Of a stretch of DNA of 8,068 nt, positions 1 to 5,331 are shown piece after piece (the first letter of the stretch is position 1; each line of letters begins with the position of its first letter). Source of the stretch: Methanoculleus sp. (lineage in GTDB: Archaea; Halobacteriota; Methanomicrobia; Methanomicrobiales; Methanoculleaceae); the NCBI GenBank assembly GCA_028698765.1, contig JAQVVW010000050.1, forward strand, positions 1-8,068. The letters are read 5' to 3'. The notes beneath the pieces were generated by a model. The model saw nothing but the letters and a program-made list of their open reading frames with translations, was not told the origin of the DNA and ran no database searches. The position numbers and the translations under genes were made by a program.

Positions 1-311
1 GGCTCAAGTCGTTCATCGATCGGTTCCAGGTCTTTTACATGGCAAAATATCACCGGGGTAAGCCGTTTATCTCCCGTGAGCGGCGAAAAGAGCGCAGGAT
101 GCTTTTTATATCGATCGCGGGGATGAACATCCCGAACGTCTTTGACGGGGTCAGGATGACCATGCAGGCGTTCGGCGAGATCATCGACTGCCCCCTCTGG
201 GCCGAGGTGCTCCAGAACGACATGGACACCGTCCAGGATATCACGACCCGGCCGGATGTGATGGAAGCGGCGTACCTGAAGGGCCGCGAACTCGGGCGGC
301 TCCTACGATGA
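1..311 (+). CDS. Flavodoxin-family NAD(P)H:FMN reductase-like protein, C-terminal part (5' end outside window)
   Basis: The frame is open from the window edge (first full codon at 3), so the ATG at 39 is probably internal. About 102 residues are visible and they end at a TGA at 309-311. The fragment opens with LKSFIDRFQ, which matches the conserved stretch of multimeric flavodoxin/NADPH-dependent FMN reductases ('lKafiDR') near the flavin-binding loop. A basic segment follows (RERRKERR), then a hydrophobic strand (MLFISIAGM) and a helical C-terminus, as expected for the last beta-alpha units of a flavodoxin fold. Such proteins are cytoplasmic and bind FMN; in methanogens some also carry an Fe-S cluster near the N-terminus, which cannot be checked here. 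The 3' end overlaps the convergent CDF gene by 9 bp. The family call is fairly secure, but substrate and partner are unknown. Confidence 0.7.
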   Translation, partial: LKSFIDRFQVFYMAKYHRGKPFISRERRKERRMLFISIAGMNIPNVFDGVRMTMQAFGEIIDCPLWAEVLQNDMDTVQDITTRPDVMEAAYLKGRELGRLLR

Positions 312-1226
312 GTCGTCGGGCTCGATATGGACGACGACCTCCACGAGCCCCGGCACCGCCTCTTTGAGCCGCCGCTCCACCTCGTCGGAGATCGCGTGGG
401 CACGGGAGACCGGGAGGGCCGGGTCGAGGGTGATGTGGATGTCGGCGAAGATCTCGCCGGGTTTCCCCCGGCACCGGAACTCGTGGTACCCGGCCACGCC
501 GGGGGTGTCCGTCACCACCGCTTCGATGAGCACCGGGTCGCAGGGGAGGTCCATCATGTCGGTGAGGACCTGCGCGGCGTCGTAGAGGATCCCGATCCCC
601 ATCCTCGCAATGAGGAGGCCGATGGCGAAGGCGATGAGCGGGTCGGCCGCCGGGAACCCGAGCCTGACGGCGAGGAACCCCCCGAGGACGGCGATCGAGA
701 CGAAGACATCGCTTCTCGTGTGCTGGGAGTCGGCGACCAGGATCTGGCTCTGGTACTCTTCGCCGCGCCGACGTTCGTAGGTGGATACGGCGATGTTGAT
801 GACGAGCGTCGCGAGCATGACTGCGATGGTGACGGAGGTGATATCGGGCGTGACCGGGACGATGAGCCGTTTGTAGCCCTCGTAGAGGATCCCTCCTGCG
901 GTCAGGAGGAGCATCGCCCCGATGACCAGGGTCCCGAGCGTCTCGATCTTGCCGTGGCCGTAGGGGTGCTTCGGGTCGGGCGGTTTCCCTGCGAAGTAGA
1001 GGGCGACTATCCCGACGATGTTCGAGAAGGAGTCGAACCCCGAGTGGATGGCGTCGGCCACCATGCTCACCGACCCGGCGAGGAGGCCGAAGGCCGCTTT
1101 TGCGACCGCGACGGCGATATTCAGGGCAAGGACGAGGAGAAGCACCCGTTGCACCTTCCGGCCGGTCGCGTTCGAATCCTTCCGGTCTTCTTGTTCTCCA
1201 GGCGCTCCGCCCAGCCCGGCCTGCAT
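303..1226 (-). CDS. Cation diffusion facilitator (CDF) family metal cation/proton antiporter
   Basis: This encodes a 307-residue membrane protein of typical CDF length. Transmembrane helices fill roughly residues 27-220 and a cytoplasmic metallochaperone-like domain follows (about 225-303). The transport site is visible as H61-SGF-D65 in TM2 and H169-TRS-D173 in TM5, aligning with D45/D49 and H153/D157 of E. coli YiiP. HPYGHGK (87-93) is the conserved TM2-TM3 loop, and C-terminal histidines (H248, H264, H277, H300) fit the cytoplasmic metal-sensing domain. The family exports divalent cations in exchange for protons; an HxxxD/HxxxD site is the pattern seen in zinc-type members, so Zn2+ (or Cd2+) is the inferred substrate. 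I chose the ATG at 1224-1226 over an in-frame ATG at 1308-1310, which lies upstream of the likely transcription start. It is divergent from rubrerythrin. Metal specificity is inference only. Confidence 0.9.
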   Translation of the reverse strand: MQAGLGGAPGEQEDRKDSNATGRKVQRVLLLVLALNIAVAVAKAAFGLLAGSVSMVADAIHSGFDSFSNIVGIVALYFAGKPPDPKHPYGHGKIETLGTLVIGAMLLLTAGGILYEGYKRLIVPVTPDITSVTIAVMLATLVINIAVSTYERRRGEEYQSQILVADSQHTRSDVFVSIAVLGGFLAVRLGFPAADPLIAFAIGLLIARMGIGILYDAAQVLTDMMDLPCDPVLIEAVVTDTPGVAGYHEFRCRGKPGEIFADIHITLDPALPVSRAHAISDEVERRLKEAVPGLVEVVVHIEPDDSS

Positions 1227-1279
1227 CCACCCGGGGTAGGTGCTCCGGCGACATAGGGTTTCCGGAGGAAGAGATGAAA

Positions 1280-1289
1280 GATTTAATAC
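1280..1289 (+). promoter_or_regulatory. TATA element for rubrerythrin (leaderless), possibly shared with the CDF gene
   Basis: The AT-rich element GATTTAATAC sits in otherwise GC-rich DNA, preceded by purine-rich bases resembling a BRE. Its centre lies about 28 nt before the rubrerythrin ATG, so transcription should start at or within a few bases of that ATG, which has no Shine-Dalgarno motif. Read on the minus strand the same bases give TATTAAATC, which could place a start near 1256 for the divergent CDF gene, about 30 nt before its ATG. No other AT-rich element exists in the 86-bp gap. Confidence 0.6.
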
Positions 1290-1312
1290 GCGCGTCCCAC
1301 AATGATCCATTC

Positions 1313-1813
1313 ATGCCGACAGATGAGAACGCTCAGAATGCGTACGCCGGGGAGTCCCAGGCGAACAGAAAGTACTCGGTCTTTGCAGAGAAAGCAGCCG
1401 CCGAGGGGTATCCTGCGGTGGCGAAACTCTTCCGTGCGGCAAGCGAGGCGGAGGCCGTCCACGCGAAACGCCTTCTCTTCATCCTGAACGCCGTCGGGAG
1501 CACCGAAGAGAACCTGAAAGGCGCGATGGAGGGCGAGAACTACGAGTTCATGGAGATGTACCCCCCGTTCGTCGCCGAGGCGAAAACCGAGCGCAAAAAC
1601 GAGGCATCGATCGTCTTCACCCATGCGATGAAGGCGGAAGAGGTGCACGCGAACCTCTACCTCCAGGCGCTCGAGGCCGTCCGGGAAGGGAAAGACCTCG
1701 ATGCGGATAAGGTCTTCCTCTGCCCGGTCTGCGGCAACATCGAGATCGGGACGGCGCCGGACAAATGCTCGATATGCGGCGTTCCGGCACGGATGTTCCG
1801 CGAAGTCCAATAA
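1313..1813 (+). CDS. rbr: Rubrerythrin
   Basis: This 166-residue protein has the classical rubrerythrin architecture. A four-helix ferritin-like diiron domain (about 1-130) carries the expected ligands: E13 in the AGESQA motif, E47xxH50, a glutamate in the EGENYE segment (E74/E77), and E109xxH112. A C-terminal rubredoxin-like domain binds one iron through C137-P-V-C140 and C152-S-I-C155. Rubrerythrins reduce hydrogen peroxide to water in the cytoplasm of anaerobes, taking electrons from rubredoxin or other NAD(P)H- or F420-linked donors. At 166 residues it is somewhat shorter than the well-studied bacterial enzymes of about 190. The ATG at 1313 matches the family N-terminus and lies about 24 nt after a TATA element, so the mRNA is probably leaderless. 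The next gene downstream is a glutaredoxin-thioredoxin reductase fusion with its own promoter, so the two form a redox-stress pair rather than one operon. Confidence 0.95.
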   Translation: MPTDENAQNAYAGESQANRKYSVFAEKAAAEGYPAVAKLFRAASEAEAVHAKRLLFILNAVGSTEENLKGAMEGENYEFMEMYPPFVAEAKTERKNEASIVFTHAMKAEEVHANLYLQALEAVREGKDLDADKVFLCPVCGNIEIGTAPDKCSICGVPARMFREVQ

Positions 1814-1873
1814 TACCCCTTCTTTTCGATCCGGTCTCGCCGTGGCCGGGGTCGCTGCACCGCACCCCTGCAA

Positions 1874-1882
1874 GTTAAATAC
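1874..1882 (+). promoter_or_regulatory. TATA element for the Grx-TrxR fusion gene (leaderless)
   Basis: GTTAAATAC is centred about 27 nt before the ATG at 1905 and preceded by GC-rich DNA. The spacing and core bases closely resemble the element in front of rubrerythrin. No Shine-Dalgarno motif precedes the ATG, which again suggests a leaderless transcript. This supports the start at 1905 rather than earlier in-frame codons overlapping the rubrerythrin gene. Confidence 0.6.
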
Positions 1883-1904
1883 TCTTCCCGAGATATCTCC
1901 TCTC

Positions 1905-3080
1905 ATGGCAGGCGTTAAGGTCTACACGACGGAGAACTGCCCCTACTGCCGGATGGTTCAGGCGTTCCTCCGGAAACACGACGTCGAGTTCGAGCTCGTC
2001 GACGTCGGGAAGGATCGCGAGGCGGCCCGGGAGATGATCGAGATCTCGGGGCAGCGGGGGGTTCCGGTCACGATCTCCGGCGACGAGGTGGTCGTCGGGT
2101 TTGATGCAAAGCGGCTCCGCGAGCTCTTCGGGAAACCGCCGGAGGAGATCGTCCACGACGCGGTCATCGTGGGCGCCGGTCCGGCAGGGTTGACGGCAGC
2201 GGTCTATTGTGCCCGCAAACTCATGAGGACCGTCGTCATAGCGGAGAACGTCGGCGGCCAGGCGGCCTGGAGCTGGACTATCGAGAACTATATGGGTTTT
2301 TCGACGATCTCGGGCGAGGAACTGGTCAAGAAGTTCGAGGAGCAGGTCCGGGGGTTCCAGGTCCGTCTCGAACTCGAGAGTGTCGAGGAGGTCCGCAAAG
2401 AGGGTGAGATCTTCCTCGTCCGGACGCCCCTGGGAACCGTCTACCGTTCCCGGACGCTCGTCCTGGCCCCGGGAAAGGAGCCCCGGAGACTGGGGCTTCC
2501 GGGTGAGGACCGGCTGATGGGGAAGGGCGTCTCGATCTGCGCCATCTGCGACGCCCCGCTCTATCGCGGTAAACCGGTAGCCGTCGTCGGCGGCGGAAAC
2601 GCGGCGTTCCAGACCGCGCTCGAGATGACGAAGTTCGCGAGCTCGGTGACCCTGATCGTCCGGAGGTCCCTCCGTTGCGACGAGGTCTATATCGATCGTG
2701 CAGAAGAGGCGGGGATACGGATCCTCTCCCACCACGAGGTGACGGCGCTCCACGGGGACGCGGGCCTGACCGGGATCACGATCCGCGACCGCGAGACCGG
2801 TGAGGAGACGGGCCTCGACGTTGACGGTCTCTTCCTCGCGATCGGGCTTGTACCGAACACCGGGTTCCTCAAGGGCCTCGTGGCGCTGAACGAGCAGAAC
2901 GAGATCCTCATCGACGAGAACGGTCATACGAGCGTTCCCGGGGCTTTCGCGGCCGGGGACGCGACCTGTGTCAAGGCCAAGCAGATCATCGTCGCGGCCG
3001 GCGACGGGGCGAAGGCGGCGCTCGAGGCGCACGAGTATCTCGAAGGCGAGCCGAAAGAAGAGCAGGCCGTCTGCACGTGA
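1905..3080 (+). CDS. trxB: Glutaredoxin-thioredoxin reductase fusion protein
   Basis: This 391-residue fusion begins with a glutaredoxin/NrdH-like domain (about 3-76). It has the C12-P-Y-C15 redox motif, a cis-proline segment RGVPV (51-55) and GFDAKRLREL. A low-Mr thioredoxin-reductase module follows from about residue 83: FAD-binding GAGPAG (90-95), redox-active C212-A-I-C215-D, pyridine-nucleotide-type GGGNAA (229-234) and the second FAD motif FAAGDAT (348-354). It should carry electrons through FAD and the CAIC disulfide to its own glutaredoxin domain, then to cytoplasmic thiol partners. The usual HRRDxxRA motif that grips the NADPH 2'-phosphate is replaced by VRRSLRCDE (252-260), so the electron donor is uncertain: NADH, NADPH or F420H2. 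One unpaired cysteine (C390) sits next to the C-terminus. It follows rubrerythrin and precedes the arsM operon, a context that suits thiol supply for peroxide and arsenic handling (inference). Confidence 0.9.
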   Translation: MAGVKVYTTENCPYCRMVQAFLRKHDVEFELVDVGKDREAAREMIEISGQRGVPVTISGDEVVVGFDAKRLRELFGKPPEEIVHDAVIVGAGPAGLTAAVYCARKLMRTVVIAENVGGQAAWSWTIENYMGFSTISGEELVKKFEEQVRGFQVRLELESVEEVRKEGEIFLVRTPLGTVYRSRTLVLAPGKEPRRLGLPGEDRLMGKGVSICAICDAPLYRGKPVAVVGGGNAAFQTALEMTKFASSVTLIVRRSLRCDEVYIDRAEEAGIRILSHHEVTALHGDAGLTGITIRDRETGEETGLDVDGLFLAIGLVPNTGFLKGLVALNEQNEILIDENGHTSVPGAFAAGDATCVKAKQIIVAAGDGAKAALEAHEYLEGEPKEEQAVCT

Positions 3081-3121
3081 GGCTACGCCGGGCTGCCTTC
3101 GGCCGGCGCTCCCGCCGCGGT

Positions 3122-3138
3122 CGGCGAACTCTTCGCCG
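3122..3138 (+). terminator. GC-rich hairpin downstream of the reductase gene
   Basis: CGGCGAA and TTCGCCG form a perfect 7-bp stem with a 3-nt loop (CTC), starting about 40 nt after the reductase stop codon. No T-tract follows, so an archaeal termination role is uncertain. It may instead stabilise the 3' end or pause the polymerase before the next promoter. Confidence 0.3.
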
Positions 3139-3197
3139 GTGTAGCGGAGCGGTTCGTAGACCGGATGCGCCGGGAGACCGTGCCTCCCTCGATTGTG

Positions 3198-3221
3198 CAG
3201 AATATTCTGAATTTTCAGAAT
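3198..3221. promoter_or_regulatory. Operator-like inverted repeats upstream of the AbrB-arsM operon
   Basis: Two overlapping perfect palindromes share half-sites: CAGAATATTCTG (3198-3209), and ATTCTGAA / TTCAGAAT (3204-3211 and 3214-3221) around a 2-nt spacer. The unit CAGAAT therefore occurs three times with alternating orientation. The AT-rich block stands out from its GC-rich surroundings and lies just upstream of the candidate TATA element of the operon. This geometry fits a dimeric transcription factor. The binding protein is unknown; the AbrB-type product of the first gene is an obvious candidate for autoregulation. Confidence 0.55.
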
Positions 3222-3227
3222 CTTCGG

Positions 3228-3238
3228 AAAATTGATAT
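3228..3238 (+). promoter_or_regulatory. Candidate TATA element of the AbrB-arsM operon
   Basis: AAAATTGATAT is the last AT-rich stretch before the operon and follows directly on the inverted repeats. A start about 25 nt downstream would fall near 3259, giving a short leader that just contains the GGTGA ribosome site. The match to a TATA consensus is only moderate. Confidence 0.4.
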
Positions 3239-3261
3239 GCTGCTGCCGACAACCCTGATCC

Positions 3262-3266
3262 GGTGA
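3262..3266 (+). promoter_or_regulatory. GGTGA ribosome binding site deciding the regulator's ATG start
   Basis: GGTGA complements the 3' end of archaeal 16S rRNA and lies 5 nt before the ATG at 3272. It also contains an in-frame GTG (3263-3265) that would give a protein three residues longer. The site's position favours ATG 3272 as the real start. Confidence 0.55.
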
Positions 3267-3271
3267 GCCGT

Positions 3272-3574
3272 ATGGTACCCACACAGAGCGATGAGCGGGG
3301 TCCCTCCTGTTCCGGGGCCTGCACGATCGAGGCGGTCGTGAGTGTCGACGCACGGGGGCAGGTGGTGCTCCCGAAGGATATCCGCGAGCGTGCGGGGATT
3401 GCTCCCGGCGACCGGCTTGCGGTCGTCTTCTGGGGGGAGGGAGGGGACGTCTGCTGCATCACGCTGATCAAGGCGAGCCACTTCAACGGAATGGTGGCGA
3501 ATCTCCTCTCTCCCATGGCGGAGGAGCTCACAAACGAAGGGAGATCCCCCTCTCAGGGAGGTCAAACACGATGA
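3272..3574 (+). CDS. AbrB/MazE/SpoVT-type DNA-binding protein in operon with arsM
   Basis: This 100-residue protein carries one swapped-hairpin AbrB/SpoVT domain at about residues 20-66: VVSVDARGQVVLPKDIRER followed by AGIAPGDRLAVV. Such domains dimerise and bind DNA, acting as transcriptional regulators or antitoxins. No toxin gene is adjacent. Instead the stop codon overlaps the arsM start as ATGA, so the two are translationally coupled. Four cysteines stand out: C13 and C17 in the N-terminal tail, and the adjacent pair C61-C62 on the last strand of the domain. That arrangement could bind a thiophilic metal or metalloid. I recall a similar small AbrB-like family annotated as associated with the mercury-methylation proteins HgcAB, which would be a telling parallel, but I could not check this. 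The domain call is strong; a role as an arsenic-responsive regulator is inference. Confidence 0.8.
   Translation: MVPTQSDERGPSCSGACTIEAVVSVDARGQVVLPKDIRERAGIAPGDRLAVVFWGEGGDVCCITLIKASHFNGMVANLLSPMAEELTNEGRSPSQGGQTR
3556..3562 (+). promoter_or_regulatory. Strong Shine-Dalgarno site for arsM
   Basis: GGGAGGT lies 8 nt before the arsM ATG, inside the 3' end of the regulator gene. It provides independent initiation in addition to coupling through the ATGA overlap, and fixes the arsM start at 3571. Confidence 0.7.
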
Positions 3575-4425
3575 AGAAAGGAGATATTCACAAACTGGTG
3601 CGCACCGCCTACGGAGAGATCGCCCAACAGAACGGGTGCGGGTGCGGCATCGGGTGCTGCAACACCGGCATGACGGCCGAATCGGTGAGCCTCGGGCTCG
3701 GCTACTCGGAGGAAGACCTCGAACAGGTGCCGGAGGGCGCGAACCTGGGGCTCGGGTGCGGCAACCCGGTGGCGCTTGCCTCTCTCCGGGAAGGCGAGGT
3801 CGTCCTCGACCTGGGGTCAGGGGCGGGGTTCGACTCCTTCCTTGCGGCGGAGCGGGTCGGCCCGACGGGCCGCGTCATCGGGGTCGACATGACGCCCGAT
3901 ATGCTGGATAAGGCGCGGGAGAACGCGAAGAAGGGCGGGCGGGCGAACGTGGAGTTCCGGCTCGGCGAGATCGAGCACCTGCCGGTGGCGGACAACTCGG
4001 TCGATGTGATCATATCGAACTGTGTCATCAACCTCTCTCCCGATAAACCGCAGGTCTTTCGGGAGGCGTTCCGGGCGCTCCGCCCCGGGGGGAGGCTCAT
4101 GGTCTCGGATATCGTGCTCGCGGCACCGCTCCCGGCGGAGGTCCGTGACTCGGCGCTCCTCTACAACAGTTGCGTCGCGGGAGCGCTGCTGAAGACCGAG
4201 TACCTCGGCCATATCGCGGGTGCGGGCTTTACGGAGGTCACGGTCCAGGGGGAGGCGGTCTTCCCGCTCGAGCATATCGTGAGCGAGCCGGACCTCGCCG
4301 AGGTCATCGAGGGCATCGCCCTCGATGAGGGCGGGAGGGCTTCGCTCAAGGAGAGCATCCTGAGCATCAAGGTCGCCGCCAGGAAACCGGCGGGTTGCAC
4401 CTGCGGTTGCGGCGGGACGTGTTAG
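3571..4425 (+). CDS. arsM: Arsenite S-adenosylmethionine methyltransferase (ArsM)
   Basis: This 284-residue class I SAM-dependent methyltransferase has the signature of arsenite methyltransferases. The SAM-binding motif is VVLDLGSGAGFD (77-88), with acidic D106 in GVDMTPDML. The three As(III)-binding cysteines known from characterised ArsM proteins are all recognisable: C63 in GLGCGNP, C151 in SNCVINLSPDK and C201 in YNSCVAGAL. The enzyme methylates As(III) stepwise to methylated and volatile arsenicals in the cytoplasm, using SAM and thiol reductants. Extra cysteines cluster at both ends: C23, C25, C29, C30 near the N-terminus, and C276, C278, C280, C284 in the C-terminal tail. These may pre-bind arsenic or carry reducing equivalents. 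The gene is the second of an operon with the AbrB-type protein, and an oligo-T terminator follows. The upstream Grx-TrxR fusion could supply reductant (inference). The family call is firm. Confidence 0.93.
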   Translation: MKKGDIHKLVRTAYGEIAQQNGCGCGIGCCNTGMTAESVSLGLGYSEEDLEQVPEGANLGLGCGNPVALASLREGEVVLDLGSGAGFDSFLAAERVGPTGRVIGVDMTPDMLDKARENAKKGGRANVEFRLGEIEHLPVADNSVDVIISNCVINLSPDKPQVFREAFRALRPGGRLMVSDIVLAAPLPAEVRDSALLYNSCVAGALLKTEYLGHIAGAGFTEVTVQGEAVFPLEHIVSEPDLAEVIEGIALDEGGRASLKESILSIKVAARKPAGCTCGCGGTC

Positions 4426-4433
4426 ACACTTCC

Positions 4434-4440
4434 TTTTTTT
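4434..4440 (+). terminator. Oligo-T terminator after arsM
   Basis: A run of seven T residues starts 8 nt after the arsM stop codon in GC-rich DNA. Oligo-T runs on the coding strand are the usual intrinsic termination signal for archaeal RNA polymerase. Confidence 0.6.
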
Positions 4441-4589
4441 GCGGTGCGGGGAGTTACGCTCCCTTCCGCGGGTCTGCACGGCCCGCTGCCTTCTCCACTC
4501 CAGCATCCTACCCGTGCCCTGCAGAGGGAGTAAAGGCGCTGGCACTCTACTGGCCCCGGGCCACTCATCATTCCGTGCGTCCCGAGCTC

Positions 4590-4614
4590 ATTCACGCGAG
4601 CCTGACTCGTGAAT
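4590..4614. repeat. Inverted repeat between arsM and the toxin gene
   Basis: ATTCACG and CGTGAAT are perfect complements around an 11-nt centre that can itself pair partly (CGAG/CTCG). It lies about 25 nt beyond the 3' end of the minus-strand toxin gene, so it could be that transcript's terminator hairpin. The rest of the 214-nt spacer between arsM and the toxin (4426-4639) shows no gene. Confidence 0.35.
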
Positions 4615-4639
4615 ATGGCCGATCCCATCCTATCAGGGG

Positions 4640-4933
4640 TCAGAGTCTGCCGTAGTGGTTATGCGCCTGCTCGATGGTCATCAGGTGGGTGATCTCGACC
4701 CAGTTCCTGTCGGTATCGGTATGGATAATATAGAGCGCGGTAAACGTTCGCCCTATATGGAGGCGAAATACCTCCATGCCATCCGTATTCAGGCGTTCAT
4801 TATCTCCCCCGCTGCCGGGATACGGTTCCGTCTGCAGAATGGCAAGCTTTGCCGTGACGATGCGCTGCGACTTCTCCGGCAGAGTCTTCAAGAAATCCGC
4901 TGCCGACCGCCTGAACAGAACGGCAAACGTCAA
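4640..4933 (-). CDS. RelE/ParE-family toxin of a type II toxin-antitoxin pair
   Basis: This 97-residue protein has the RelE/ParE fold pattern. An N-terminal strand and helix (AVLFRRSAADFLKTLPEK) lead into a central helix with LAILQTEPYPG, then the paired strands EVFRLHIGRTFTALYII. The C-terminus is rich in aromatic and histidine residues (HLMTIEQAHNHYGRL). Family members are either ribosome-dependent mRNA endonucleases or gyrase inhibitors, and the sequence alone does not decide which. The start is a TTG at 4931-4933 (minus strand), overlapping the antitoxin stop as TTGA. A GGAG ribosome site lies 8 nt upstream, and no ATG occurs before residue 53. The weak start codon plus coupling would keep toxin below antitoxin. 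Residue-level activity is unverified. Confidence 0.82.
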   Translation of the reverse strand: MTFAVLFRRSAADFLKTLPEKSQRIVTAKLAILQTEPYPGSGGDNERLNTDGMEVFRLHIGRTFTALYIIHTDTDRNWVEITHLMTIEQAHNHYGRL

Positions 4934-5115
4934 AAGGGGATCTCCACGAGTTCTTCCGTCTCCTGGATCCGTTTGATATCCTCTATAAGCCGCCGCTTCT
5001 TTTCGTGCTCGATCATCTCCTCTATTAGTTCGGAGAAGGTCATCCCCGGCCTGCGCATACTGGAGAGGGCAGCCCAGACCTCTTCCCTGACAACAATGCG
5101 CTTTGTGGTATTCAT
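4930..5115 (-). CDS. Antitoxin (VapB/DUF217-like), partner of the RelE/ParE toxin
   Basis: This 61-residue protein lies immediately upstream of the toxin gene and overlaps it by 4 nt. Its N-terminal half (KRIVVREEVWAALSSMRRPGMTFSELIEEMIE) follows the pattern of small archaeal antitoxins of the VapB/DUF217 type: a short strand for DNA contact, then a helix and the 'G-(x)-tFSElIe' turn-helix. The charged C-terminal half (EHEKKRRLIEDIKRIQETEE) is helical and ends in LVEIPF, the usual toxin-wrapping tail. It should neutralise the toxin and repress its own promoter. A 10-bp direct repeat flanks its start codon. The family name is less certain than the antitoxin role, since such antitoxins pair with several toxin families. 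Confidence 0.78.
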   Translation of the reverse strand: MNTTKRIVVREEVWAALSSMRRPGMTFSELIEEMIEHEKKRRLIEDIKRIQETEELVEIPF

Positions 5116-5129
5116 GGCATTTGTGGTAT
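5102..5129. repeat. Direct repeat flanking the antitoxin start codon
   Basis: TTTGTGGTAT occurs at 5102-5111 and again, identically, at 5120-5129: an 18-bp period with the start codon (5113-5115) between the copies. Antitoxins commonly bind repeated sites over their own promoter, so this may be the autoregulatory operator. One copy lies inside the coding sequence. Confidence 0.4.
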
Positions 5130-5274
5130 ACGTACTACTGACTGAAAAACATTGCCGGTGTATCGGATATTCTCCGGCAAGAATCCTTCAACCGGGCGGT
5201 ACGACTCCCGGTGGGAAGCCGTGTCAGCAATTCGACACTGTATAATAGCAATTCCTTCGAAAATCTGCGTGAGA

Positions 5275-5331
5275 ATGCTCTACATCAGGTGGATCTTCGA
5301 TCGCTGGACACTTTTGGGACGACTTCAATGA
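5275..5331 (+). CDS. Candidate micro-ORF, 18 residues
   Basis: An ATG at 5275 opens an 18-residue frame, MLYIRWIFDRWTLLGRLQ, ending at a TGA inside the left arm of the perfect palindrome. A TATA-like element (5241-5247) is centred about 31 nt upstream, and GTGAG directly precedes the start. The peptide would be aromatic, hydrophobic and basic. No homology is recognised and such short frames arise by chance, so this is only a candidate. Confidence 0.18.
   Translation: MLYIRWIFDRWTLLGRLQ

Noticed and set aside
327..1256. 309-codon open frame on the plus strand
   Set aside because: Antisense to the CDF transporter; strongly acidic and Gly/Asp-rich with no domain.
1227..1310. Longer CDF start at ATG 1308-1310
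   Set aside because: The added 28 residues are not CDF-like and the start would lie upstream of the only promoter element in the gap.
1701..1904. Earlier in-frame starts for the Grx-TrxR gene
   Set aside because: They overlap the rubrerythrin rubredoxin domain, whereas the ATG at 1905 matches the glutaredoxin N-terminus and follows a TATA element at leaderless spacing.
1875..3353. 492-codon open frame on the minus strand
   Set aside because: Antisense to the Grx-TrxR gene, with an Arg/Asp-rich composition typical of GC-biased shadow frames and no recognisable domain.
4426..4639. Short plus-strand ORF overlapping the arsM end
   Set aside because: It begins inside arsM out of frame, crosses the T7 terminator and has no ribosome site or recognisable sequence.
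4655..5245. 196-codon open frame on the plus strand
   Set aside because: Runs antisense through both toxin and antitoxin genes; no ribosome site and no recognisable family.
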